Of a DNA stretch of 64,000 bases, positions 1 through 10,988 are shown one piece after another. Position numbers and translations under genes: made by a program. This stretch comes from Arbacia lixula (Eukaryota > Echinodermata > Echinoidea > Arbacioida > Arbaciidae), in assembly GCA_963669155.1 (NCBI GenBank), contig OZ022577.1, positions 25,037,735 to 25,101,734 of the forward strand, read 5' to 3'. The notes beneath the pieces are model-generated. The model did no database searches. It worked only from the letters and a program-made list of their open reading frames with translations, and was not told the DNA's origin. Position 1 is the first letter of the stretch; each line of letters opens with the position of its first letter.

Positions 1-271
1 CAAGTTCATATATAATGACATTTTTCAAAATGATGGAATGATGTTTTTCTAGATGACCATTCAGAGTTTATTCCCAGAGAGATAACCATCTCTCTCTTTC
101 CTTCTCTCTTTCACACAAATGGACACATTCCCCATCCTACTTTTTATTCACCCACATACTCCCTTCCTATACTCTACCATTTTATTACCTCTTTCATTTT
201 ATTTTTTTGGCTCCTTTTATCTCCCACTTTCTTTCTCTCTCTTTTGCTCTCTCTCCACATGTTTCAATACC
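1..271. other. Intron sequence, pyrimidine-rich
   Basis: This stretch lies upstream of the first visible exon of the plus-strand gene and is probably its intron. It is rich in CT runs (ctctct, cattttatt). I see no coding signal; the short open frames here are low-complexity Leu/Ser/Phe runs. Confidence 0.5.
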
Positions 272-487
272 TACAGTTGTCCTCAAAATTATTCATACCC
301 TTGTTAATTTTTATGATTTTTTATTTTTGTGATGAAATGAATGCATTTTGTCAAGTGTGTATATCAGTTATATGTGACCAACATGTGAAAGAATAACAAC
401 AATACACAATTCAAGAAATTCATCATTTCAGGGGTATTTTATTCATGGATTTTCAAAAAATGCCATGTTCAAAATTATTCATACCCT
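272..487 (+). repeat. Left end of Tc1 element, with outer and inner direct repeats
   Basis: The outer repeat lies at 272-300 and the inner repeat at about 464-487. They share the core AAAATTATTCATACCC. The interval between them is unrelated to the matching interval at the right end, so only the transposase-binding repeats are preserved. Confidence 0.85.
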
Positions 488-513
488 AGGTTTACTGAGT
501 CCAATGTCTTTCT

Positions 514-1578
<1,065 letters not shown>

Positions 1579-1754
1579 TTAAAGTCTTATGGAAAGATGC
1601 TATGTGTTTGACAATAGTTTAACATTTGGTCAACAAAAAAGGTATTTAATCCATTGGAACATCTTGAAATAACTATAGGACAAAGATTAACACATTCTCA
1701 GGAAAGGAAAACAATGGATACTATGAAGAAAGAACATTTTTGTTGAGGTATTGT

Positions 1755-1972
1755 CAGGGGTATGAATAATTCTGAACATGAGGGAAAAATAACTTTTGGA
1801 CTTATCTATTATTATGCAAATTAAGTTTAGCCAACTCATATGTGGATTTGTGCATAGCAACAAGTAGACAAAAGATACACAGGAAGTACCAACATAATAG
1901 CTTTTACAAAGGAAGAATCTAACAAAGACTGTTATTTTCAATGGGGTATGAATAATTTTGAGGACAACTGTA
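1755..1972 (-). repeat. Right end of Tc1 element, with inner and outer direct repeats
   Basis: The inner repeat is at about 1755-1779 and the outer repeat at 1944-1972, both reverse complements of the left-end repeats. The outer copy matches the left outer copy over its whole length including the flanking TA. Confidence 0.85.
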
Positions 1973-2071
1973 TATCTCTGTCTCTATATATCTCTCTCTT
2001 ACTGTACCCCCTCTTCATCCTTCTCTCACTTCACTCATTCTCCTTACATTTTGCTCTTGTTCCAATCACAG

Positions 2072-2160
2072 GAGAAACCCCAACGCAAGAGGTAGATGAA
2101 AAGGGAAAAGAGAAAGACAAAGAGAAGAAAGTGGGAACACCCAAGCCATTGAGGATAGTG
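2072..2160 (+). CDS. Coding exon, charged Lys/Glu stretch (plus-strand gene)
   Basis: The exon follows ttccaatcacag and is followed by gtaagtatt, a near-perfect donor. It encodes ETPTQEVDEKGKEKDKEKKV and then GTPKPLRIV. It has 89 nt; its first two bases complete a codon and it ends in phase 0. The low-complexity content alone would be weak, but the splice sites and the phase match to the next exon support it. Confidence 0.75.
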
Positions 2161-3675
2161 GTAAGTATTTTGTTTTAGGGAATCACTGCAAAGTTTTTAT
2201 TTTGTGACGTCACGTGCGAGGTGTTCTCCTGTATGATTCTACAAATTGCTCTCTTTCTGTTTTGGATCAAGGAATTTTCTTTCCGCAGAGGTATGTGTGT
2301 ATATATCAAATGAACAAGTGGAATGATGCATATCCTTATGAAAAAAAATTGACATTTAAAAAAAAAAAAAATGAGTACCTAGCATATGGAAGAGCACCTA
2401 ACATGTTAAGTCACAAAATCAAAACTTGAAACGAGCGTAACTGTTTTATCCTTTGGCAGATTTTCATCAAACCTTCACTAATATGTTTCTTCCATGATTC
2501 TGCTTTTATTAAAAGCCAACTTAAATTCAGGGTGATCTATCCCTTTAACGGCCACATTGGGAACAGATTGAAAATATCTTCAGGTAATTGTCCTGGAGGA
2601 TGTTGTTGTGCCTATTAGAACTACCCATGATGTGAATAACCTAACTCCTAAATCCTGCTCTTGTGCGACTCCTAATTGATTTCATTTGATTTCTGTATTC
2701 AGAACCAGCGTGGCTCCTTCCTCAACCGCAGTAAGAACGACCTGGCCAAGATGGCGTCCCTGCTCAAGCCCCTGTCCAACCCCCAGGGTCCCAGGAACAG
2801 CCGGAACTTTGTCTTCCAGTCGGCAGAGTCCAGCCAGAGTGAGGAGGCCGGCGCTGCCAGCGAGCCCCCCAAGGTGGGTAGAGTTCAGGCCAGTAACCTC
2901 TCCCCCCACCCCTCCCCCCCCCCCCCCCCCCCCAACACCCTAAAGGGTAGTGGAAGCAATGTGGTATAGTGGTCTTCCCCCCGAACAAGACATCATGTTT
3001 ATTGATGAATGGGGTGGAAATCCACACCCTTTAAACCACTGTATATGCCAGATATTTTGCTCGGTTTTTAGTTTCGTGAATTGAGTGCTATTCACGAATT
3101 TAACAACACACAAACATATGAATACGACGGGCACGGGCACTAGTACTAGTTTCCCACAATCGCAAATTTAACCACCCATGAAATTGTCGAAGCCCTGTTT
3201 TGCGAAAAATTGGACTCGTTAAATATATGGAGTATACAGTAAAGCATCCGTTGCTTATTCTAGAGTGTTCGTTGAATCCCTCATAGGGATGGAATGCCTA
3301 TGTCACATTTACATGGTCCGCTATCAAATATATTTGAGGACAATGTGTTTATATTCTCTTTTGTTTTGTTGTTAACATGCTCACGGTATGTTCCAAAATC
3401 GGTCGAGTACCTGTGATATAGATGTCTCCATCTAAATTTTTAATTTGGATTTTGATAATGTTAAAACTGTACAGGAGAACAGGATATGCTCATGTGGCAG
3501 TATCTGAATTACGGTCCACCCTCTCCCCCTTGACCATCTCCAGGTGAAGCGGTCAGCCAGTGTGTCCGGACCGTCCAGCGGTGTTTCTCCAGCCGCGGGA
3601 CCCAAGGCCAAGCGGCCGCGGCTGGAGCGCAGCCAGAGCCAGTTCACCACCAACAGCGTCTTCAGGCACTTCTGA
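2072..3675 (+). CDS. 3' end of a plus-strand gene (three coding exons); tentative Claspin-like C terminus
   Basis: Three exons join in frame: 2072-2160, 2703-2873 and 3544-3675, ending in TGA at 3673-3675. Each junction has AG and GT at the expected sites, and the phases agree (the first exon begins two bases into a codon; the rest are phase 0). The tail starts with a Lys/Glu-rich charged stretch, continues with NQRGSFLNRSKNDLAKMASL, a segment GPRNSRNFVFQS, and a basic Ser-rich end (KRPRLERSQSQ, finishing in SVFRHF). The gene is truncated by the window edge. The RGSFL...NFVFQ pattern recalls the end of Claspin, the replication-checkpoint adaptor of CHK1, but this rests on memory of the family and is uncertain. 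KAKRPRLERS could be a nuclear localisation signal. It converges with the minus-strand MAPKBP1/WDR62 gene. Confidence 0.8.
2703..2873 (+). CDS. Coding exon with RGSFLNRSK motif (plus-strand gene)
   Basis: This 171-nt exon is phase 0 at both ends, preceded by ttctgtattcag and followed by gtgggtag. It encodes 57 residues starting NQRGSFLNRSKNDLAKMA and including GPRNSRNFVFQSAESSQSEE. GC content rises sharply relative to the surrounding introns. A poly-C run of about 20 follows at 2914-2933 in the intron. Confidence 0.85.
3039..3241. mobile_element. MITE, CTGTATA family, copy 1
   Basis: This 0.2-kb imperfect palindrome starts ctgtatatgccagatatttt and ends aaatatatggagtatacag. It shares the interior motifs cgaatttaacca, actagtactag and gaaaaattggactcg with copies at 6745-6952 and 42713-42918. 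It carries no coding sequence. It lies in the last intron of the plus-strand gene. Confidence 0.8.
3544..3675 (+). CDS. Last coding exon (plus-strand gene)
   Basis: The exon starts after accatctccag and reads VKRSASVSGPSSGVSP, then a basic stretch KAKRPRLERSQSQFTTNS, and ends VFRHF with TGA at 3673-3675. It has 44 codons including the stop. GC-rich wobble positions match the other exons. RSASVS is a possible basophilic-kinase site (inference). Confidence 0.85.
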   Translation: MKRSASVSGPSSGVSPAAGPKAKRPRLERSQSQFTTNSVFRHF

Positions 3676-3923
3676 GCAGGACCCCCGTCCCAAGAACACC
3701 CACCACGTCCACCTCGTGGCAGGAAAGGTCAGGGCTCCCAGCCCAAACAGTTTCCAGTTAGGGAAAAGTCCGGGAATTTTGATTTGACCAAAACTTGGAA
3801 GTAGTCAGTCAGACTCTGGTATAATTTGTTGCATATCAAAACAACATCGATTGGATGGCTATGGGGTTTATTTCAGAACAGCTTCTTTGACTGCAGTACA
3901 AGTAGCTGAAGTGTATGGACCTG

Positions 3924-3929
3924 AATAAA
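3924..3929 (+). promoter_or_regulatory. Candidate poly(A) signal AATAAA of the plus-strand gene
   Basis: This is the first canonical AATAAA on the plus strand after the stop, about 250 bp downstream of it, in the context gaccTGAATAAAGCC. Other AATAAA hexamers follow (for example near 4272), so the site used is not certain. Confidence 0.5.
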
Positions 3930-4454
3930 GCCTCGAACCTAAAACATGATTGTGTACACTAAGAAACCAAAAGGGAGGAGTTTCACATTACAGTGCTTTA
4001 TACTGCAAATAGTTCACTGCAACACCATAGAAAACATATGAAACTGGAATCGAGTTAAAATAATGTTCACGGAATTTTGAGACTTCCTCAGAGAAATAAA
4101 AGGGTGTTTTGTTTTCTTTAAATGCTGGGAACCCTGGAGGATCCAACCTTGGTTCCCTCATATTAACCCTCTCAGTACAGTGCAATGAATGCCTTCTGAG
4201 TTAGTACACATTGAACCATTCATACGCCAGACAAGGACACCTCCATGGGATTTGTGTGCATTTCTTGTGAAAATAAACGCGCAGATAAAAGGTTAGAAGC
4301 TACGGCAGACAATTTTTTTTTTGCCATGATTCTACATTCTTAAGGGCGCATGTCTGGAAACGTAAAGTAACATAACGTAACGTCACGTAATGTCCTAAGC
4401 TTCAGCCAGTCGCAGAGACGTATAACTGAGTGGATCGTGTAACATGCAGTGGTA

Positions 4455-4813
4455 TTAAAGAGCATAGTACTGGGAAGACAAAAAAAGCCTTCAAAAGGTG
4501 ATCGTGAGCAATCTTCTTGCCAATGGTCTTAAATTCATGTATTGTCCATTTTAGAAACTTGCTGAAAGCTAATTTCCTCAAATGATCCCCATTTGGAGTA
4601 ATTAGTGATCAAATCACAAATCCTTGGCCCAAACATTTTGTTATTTAATCTTTAATCATTAATTACTCCAAACGTGGATAATTTGAGGGAAAATAACTTT
4701 CAGCAAGTTTCTAAAATGAACAGTACATGAATTTAAGACCATTAGCAAGAAGATTGCTCACGATCACCTTTTGAAGGCTTTTTTGTCTTCCCAGTACAGT
4801 ATATGCCCTTTAA
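4455..4813. mobile_element. TTAA-flanked fold-back MITE, family A, copy 1
   Basis: TTAA at 4455-4458 and again at 4810-4813 frames a large inverted repeat. The two arms are about 160 bp (ctgggaagacaaaaaaagcc ... and its complement), meeting around cccaaacattttg. The same element is found at 58212-58588. TTAA flanks are typical of piggyBac-type insertions, although the terminal bases (AGGGCATA) differ from the classical CCYT start. It has no coding capacity. Confidence 0.85.
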
Positions 4814-5964
4814 TGCACCCATTGAACTGAGAGGTCAATGAAGAATAGCAAGACATGTAATCTGTTTTGGTATATATCACGTCAAGCCATTGAATGTAGT
4901 TGACATACTGTAGACCCCACTGCAGCTGATGGGAAGTTGACTGACAGCAAAATCATACCTCACATTTGTAGATTGAGTAGTTGAGTCTTGTTATCAAGAA
5001 ATCTCATGAAACAAACCTTATAGCAAAATGCAATTTGTAATTCTATCTTATATTCTATTCTAATTAATGTTATTCTTTTCATGTTAATGTCTTCTTTTAC
5101 ATCCCTGATATATAGCACAAATAATTAAAAAAAACTTCACTGTAATTGCATTAACAACAGCCGTGCAAGGTCTTTGTATTGGAAATTGCTACAGTATAGA
5201 ATATCATCAGCAATATCTGTACAAAGCATTTGTGGCTGCCAATGTCTACAATGAAGGGGACAATATGAACATTTGATGCAAGTATATGTCAGAGAAAATG
5301 TGCTATGTACGCATACAAACATGTCAACTGTATGATCAAAGTTTGTAAATACTGTATTTTAACTTTAAACATTGTCAATGTACGATGTAAGTGAAAACTT
5401 CAGAGGTAATAATCATTTCAGTGTCAGGGAGCAGTTATTTTATTGGTGTTTGTCACGTTCATTGGGATCCTGGTTCTGTTTGTTTTTTTAAAGACACTTT
5501 CGTGTGTGTATAGCTACGTTTATGTCCATGTTTTTGGTCTTGGTTGGTATTTATAGGACTCTATCATCATGACACAAACGCACATTCCCAGTTTTTTATC
5601 ATTTACTCCATCGCTTAACAAAAACTGTAGAACGTGGCAACCATCTAGTAGACTCTTGAGATTCGAGACTTCAGTCTGATAGGCATTATTTTTCTTGAGA
5701 GCTTATTTATGACCTGAATATGGATGACCTCAACAAAGCAGGAATGTGATTTACAGATGTAAAGTGTTATGAGTGAAAGTGTAATTTTTATTAAATATTT
5801 TATAGCAATCTAACTGTTTTACGCATCATGTTATTTTGTACATATGTTTCTCAAACTTGTTTATCCCTTTTCTTTCTCCCTCCCCTCCCTCGTTATCTAT
5901 CTTTTTTTTCTTTTTACTACAGAGAACCCCTTTCCTCTACACCTAATTATCTCTCACCTCTCTC

Positions 5965-6624
5965 TTAAAGGGCCCCTGTCATCAAAATGTATGTTGACTT
6001 TTGTTGATGCACCTTAATATGTACATCACTAACTGTTCAATGGAAATATGGGTCCTATATTTTAAACTTATTTTTCTCAGCAGTGATGAGCCCCGCCTCC
6101 AAAATATCATCCAACTCAAGATTCCCTGTGACATCATCAAAGATATAGGTAAAAATTGGCAGGATAATAGACAGAATTTATGCACAAACTATAGATTGCA
6201 ATGACTACCTCCACCTGCCCACAAGAGCATTACATGTCTTCACACAATACCACCTAACAACCTTTCACTTGGGAATAATCGTTTCCTTGTACTAGAAATG
6301 TGCTAGCTATGCCAAGGAAAAAACAATAAATTTACATTGTATTAACATGTGATGCATGTGAAGCACTTTGCAGGTAATCATTGCAATGTTTAGTTTGTGC
6401 ATAAATTCTTCCATTATCCTGCTAATTTCTACCTTTGATGATGTCACAAGGGGAATCTTGGGTTGGAGAATATTTTGGAGGCGGGGCTTATCAGTGCTGA
6501 GAAAAATATAGAAAAATAATTTTAAAATATAGGACACATATTTCCATTGAACAGTTAGTGGTTATAAACATTAAGTTGCATCAACATAAGTCAACATACA
6601 TTTTGATGTCAGGGGCCTTTTTAA
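5965..6624. mobile_element. TTAA-flanked fold-back MITE, family B
   Basis: The arms are about 240 bp each, starting AGGGCCCCTGTCATCAAAAT on the left. The matching complement on the right ends GATGTCAGGGGCC near 6617. TTAA flanks both ends (5965-5968, 6621-6624). A unique spacer of about 160 bp separates the arms. Arm identity looks high by eye, so the transcript would form a long hairpin. Only one copy is present in this window. Confidence 0.8.
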
Positions 6625-6744
6625 CATCCTTAATTTCACTTACGTAATGGTTACCTGTCACCCCTTCCCTTTATCTCTCTCCCCCACTATCTCCAGTCTT
6701 TCTTTCTCTCTCTCTCACACTTCACTCGCCCCCTCTCTTTTATA

Positions 6745-6952
6745 TACTGTTAACGCATATATTTCACAGGGGTTTTATTTTCGTGAATTTCGCCAGTCTG
6801 AACTATTCGCAAAATTATGACTACGACGTGCTTGAGCACATGTTCTTCTAGTACTAGTGCTCCACGATTGCGAATTTAACCACTCACGAAATTGTCGGGA
6901 AGTCCTGATTCACGAAAAATTAGACTCGAGAAATATATGGCGTTATACAGTA
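6745..6952. mobile_element. MITE, CTGTATA family, copy 2, TA-flanked
   Basis: TA at 6745-6746 and 6951-6952 flank an element starting ctgttaacgcatatattt and ending aaatatatggcgttatacag. TA duplication and the short inverted ends fit a non-autonomous Tc1/mariner-type element. Interior motifs are shared with the copies at 3039 and 42713. Confidence 0.85.
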
Positions 6953-7250
6953 CTCCTCAATGCCATCACAGTCACAACAAATAATTCCTGCCAATACTTC
7001 AACATTTGAGCTTGGAATGGAAGCTTTATTCATTGTATTCTCAATATTTTAGCATAAAACAAAAACAGGAACAAAAAATCAAATGACAAACTGCATCTTT
7101 CATCTCATTATTCTCAGACACATGACATGCATTTTGCTGCATGTTTTTCTTTGGAAGAAAATGAAAACGGAGCCAAAAGGTTTATAAACGAGTGTATTAT
7201 CTTGAAAGAAAAAACGGCATATACTACCATTTAACCTCTAGGAGTGGCAC

Positions 7251-7376
7251 AGTCAAACCTGTCTATAAAGACCACCTGTCTGTAAAGACCACTCAACTTG
7301 AACCCTCTTAAGAAGTTTGCATCAGATTGCACCTGTCTATAAAGGCGTATTGTGGTCTTTATAGAGAAGTTTGACT
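7251..7376. mobile_element. Short MITE, AGTCAAACCTGTCTATAAAG family
   Basis: The element starts AGTCAAACCTGTCTATAAAG and ends with its imperfect complement (ctttatagagaagtttgact). It is 126 bp long, with no coding capacity. Fragments of similar sequence occur near 46428 (ctgtctataaag) and 60359 (cagtcaaacctg). Confidence 0.75.
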
Positions 7377-8802
7377 AATTAGGAATTGGCACATTCCAGT
7401 GATAACATATGAATGGTTTGGGTCATTTGGTATTTCATCTTCATACCAGTAGAGCTTGACAAATATATACATTTCCCAAATGCAATACACATTCAAAAGG
7501 AAGAAAACATGACAGAAAATGATATCTAGTGCAGCAATAATGCCAAATCTCAATTGCAACTCAACCGATACTATACAGGACACACTCTTACTCCTCCCAC
7601 TCCCTCTCTCTCTCTCTATCATTCTCTCATGTACAGTAGGTAAACAGAACAATAAGAAATTATGCTTTGCGCCCCCCCCCCGCCAATATTTACATGCATT
7701 CATTCAACATGAGCACGCCCACCATGGCAGTTAATGATAGCTACTATGCAGAAGTATAAATTAAATGCAGACATTATTTCCTCAATGTTTCATTCTGCTA
7801 GTATCTACAATTTACATTTGTGTCCATTGCAAAATCAAAAATTCTTGAAGCCACAAGTTTCTTGTTCAGTTACAGACATGAAGGATGATCAAACGGCTCA
7901 TTTCTGCTCATTTTCCCCCTTTAACTCTCTCATTCCAACGAGCAATTATATGTGTAATAATTGTCATGGGACTATCATTAGTGGGTATTAAGAGGATTAA
8001 CAACACAGATTTCCTCTTCATCGCAGCGCATGACTCATGAAGCCAGTCTACTCTTGAAAATATATATCTTTAGCCTCTCATAAACTCATCTGGACCCATA
8101 AATTTGTGAAACCTGAAAAACAGACTGAAAAAAAAATCACAATTAATACTGCTTCTTCACACAATGTTTTTCAATATTTCCATCCAAAATAAAGTGATAT
8201 TATATACAAAGCATTTACTTTCAAAGTACATTAGTAATCACAGATGTACGTATACAGTACAAAGCAAAAAATAATCTTGTGTGATGAACTCTATTCATTC
8301 TATATATATACAAGAAAATAGAGTGCAATGGTATTTGGAATGTATAGACAAACACTAGAGTGAGGCAGACACACAAATAATGCAAAATATTGACATGATC
8401 TGAAGGCATACAGGTGTGGTAAGCATCAAGCATAACAGGAAGCGACAAGAGAACAGAATTATGGAGTATAGAGGAGGTGGGGTGTGTTTTGAGGAAGGGG
8501 ACTGGGGGATCAACCCTTTCAGTACCAAGCCAGGGAAAGTCCATTGACTTATTACACATTCCACGCACATATGGTGCTGAGCGGGTGAACGGTGTAGTGA
8601 TGCCCTTTTGCAGACAAAATCAAATTCTCAGTGAACATGGCATGAACCACAGGTAGAGCATACAAGTACAGTGTGCAATATCACATTTTAAGATTTTGTT
8701 TTTTTAGTTTTAGTTTTCCTCTCAGACTCGGCTTCATTTTTAAATGCGAAGCTAAGTTGTAGTTATCAATGAAATCTTCCAGTGAGAGTTACTTCAAGTT
8801 CC

Positions 8803-8808
8803 TTTATT
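8803..8808 (-). promoter_or_regulatory. First canonical poly(A) signal (minus strand) after the MAPKBP1/WDR62 stop
   Basis: TTTATT on the plus strand is AATAAA on the minus strand. It is the nearest exact hexamer I find downstream of the stop at 10545, which would give a 3' untranslated region of about 1.7 kb. ATTAAA variants lie nearer, including one at 10460-10465 inside a MITE, so the actual site is uncertain. Confidence 0.35.
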
Positions 8809-10317
8809 CCGAGAAAAGTAACCGGTAGTTCATGGACAGTATTTGATTCTATATAATGTGGTATTTACACAATGTTAGAGTTTATATCTGCAAAAGGGAT
8901 ACACCATCTTTAAGGTAGGGTTCAAAGTAAGGCGATGGGACAAGATATCAACCTAGACAGCCAGCTGTACAAAGAAATGGATGTGCTGCAGGTGAAAAAG
9001 AATATAATGTCATCAACATTTGCTAGCAGGTCACGCACTGAAAGTATTGCAACTCATGAATACAGCAATATTGCTCAACACACCTACGGATACCTATTGC
9101 ATATAGGAGAGACACCGAGAGCATGGGAGACGGAAGCGCAAAAGAGGGAAAGTAGATGTACAAGAAGAGTCATATGGTGTTACACCCTGTCAGTCCCATA
9201 TGTAATGATTTGTGTTGTAATTGATTTGGTACTATAATTGTTTGATGCTCATATAAGTGGAAAAGGAGGGATGGAAAATACAGGGGGTACATGAATGACT
9301 GCACAGACACACAATACCCCCTCCCACTATCTAAAGTTACATGTATCTACACAATTATACAATTAACAAAACAGCAAATTAGAAAGCGCTGAAAATAACA
9401 GCATTGCATAGCAAGTAAATTATCTCATTTGCCATCAAAGGGATTTGCATAATACCTTGTCTCACGTTTTTGAGTTTTTACATTTCATACTTCTAAAATT
9501 TTCAAATGAAAGATACCTTAATCTCCAACTTTACAACAAGCTGCGCTTCAGTTTATCCTCATTACATTTTCATCACTTCCCTTTGGCCTTCATTTCTATG
9601 ACTGATAAGTTCAGCAAATTCAAACTGCTACAATATGCATGCTTACATAAACCTAAGTCAGTGGCATATACATAGTGACCATTATCATTCTATCTACAGA
9701 ATCATGGATGATTTATCAGATATAGATATTGTGTTCGCTTGAATATCTTGCAAGAACATGAATTTACAAACTTCTGAGCACATTAATGAATAATATAGCT
9801 TTACAAGCTCATGAAAGCTAATAATTCAATTACACCAATATGCAAACCACGTAACGAGACCTACGGCAGTTCAATCAACATAACTGAATACTGTATGACA
9901 TATCTGGATTTCTGGCATAAACTTGCCCTATCTTTCTTATCAAAAGTACCTTGTGTTTGTATTTTTAATAAGCAATTTCAAAGAGATTAATAATCATACA
10001 TTCCTGAATAGAACAGTCTCCACTATCCCTGCATCATATTGCCATCTCACTCTCCTTCAGAAACAAGTGAATTTGGGCCATGTTGCATAAAACTCTCCCA
10101 CGATTGTAGCTTTTCACTGCTTATAACTAGCATGCATAGCTGCCAACCTTCCAAGGCAGGAAGTCAGAATGCTATTCAGTAACTGTCAGAGTAGAAATGA
10201 CTTTTGTAGACTTTTTCCTTGTATTCCATGGAAAAAGGGGGAATCCTGATTCACAAATAAACGTGAGAATCAATCCTCAACAATCAGACTGTTTGGCAGG
10301 TGTGACCATGGTACAAC

Positions 10318-10478
10318 CAGGGCCCATTGCATAATACTTACCATTAATGGTAACTATGCAATTAATGGTAACTACCATGGCAAAATTGCTTGACAGCCAA
10401 TCAAATTCAAGGTTTTGGTCGAAGTTGCCATAAGAAGCAAAGTTGCCATTAATGTTAAGTTTAATGCAACATTGCTCA
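10318..10478. mobile_element. MITE, GTTGCATAAAACTTACC family, copy in 3' UTR
   Basis: It starts cagggcccattgcataatac and ends near ttaatgcaacattgct, with internal blocks accattaatggtaac and cagccaatcaaattcaa. Related copies lie at 13782-13938 and 40566-40709. This copy starts just 67 bp past the MAPKBP1/WDR62 stop codon, so it is probably transcribed as part of the 3' untranslated region. Confidence 0.75.
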
Positions 10479-10544
10479 GATCTCATGGTGTAACTACATG
10501 CACTACCATTGAAAATCCTTACGTGGCCCTGGTTTGCGATTGGT

Positions 10545-10988
10545 CTAGTCATCGGCATCGAGGTCCAGGGACGAAACCCTGCTACGGCCACTGAGCAACC
10601 CATCCTCGCTGTCCTCCATCTTGACTCTCACCATGGCAACCAGCATGTCGGAGTAGTGCTGCAGCATGGCCAGGGCTTGTGGGGAGGATGCTGAGGGCGC
10701 CCCGGTAGCATCCACGGACTCCGCCCGCCTATCACTCCTCTTCACCCTACCCTCGGTGCTGTAGTCTGACAGGGACGGCAGGCTCCGCGATGTCTCCATC
10801 AGTAGCCCGCCCTCGCTGACGCTGTTGAGACAGGCGTCACTGACGTCGGTGATCATGCCGGAGTAATCGTCCGTGGCGTTGCGTTGCTGCACGACGGGGC
10901 GGACCTGCGTCGTGAAGGATTTGTTCATGGAGGAGAAGGTCGAGTTGAAATAGCCCAGGTCCTCCCGATGATTTCCTCGCTTCTCAAT
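10545..10988 (-). CDS. MAPKBP1/WDR62: MAPKBP1/WDR62 last coding exon (residues 1746-1892)
   Basis: The exon opens in phase 0 after atcttttcag and ends with TAG at 10545-10547. It carries [20 protein letters not shown], which matches the C-terminal helix of human WDR62 (LQALLEHYSELLVQAVRRK). Before it is a Ser/Thr-rich linker ([12 protein letters not shown]...SLPSLSDYS). A short acidic end (SSLDLDADD) follows. Confidence 0.92.
   Translation of the reverse strand: MEKRGNHREDLGYFNSTFSSMNKSFTTQVRPVVQQRNATDDYSGMITDVSDACLNSVSEGGLLMETSRSLPSLSDYSTEGRVKRSDRRAESVDATGAPSASSPQALAMLQHYSDMLVAMVRVKMEDSEDGLLSGRSRVSSLDLDADD

Larger units (their letters stand above)
3676..10544. other. Intergenic space between two convergent genes
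   Basis: This interval holds the 3' untranslated regions of both genes and at least five small repeat elements (4455-4813, 5965-6624, 6745-6952, 7251-7376 and 10318-10478). I find no convincing coding exon: open frames up to about 115 codons here lack codon bias, domains and paired splice sites. The stretches 4814-5964 and 7377-10317 look like plain AT-rich non-coding DNA. Confidence 0.7.

Noticed and set aside
8935-9237. 100-codon open frame on the plus strand between the convergent genes
   Set aside because: No recognised domain, no codon bias and no paired splice signals; it lies in the probable 3' UTR antisense strand of MAPKBP1/WDR62.
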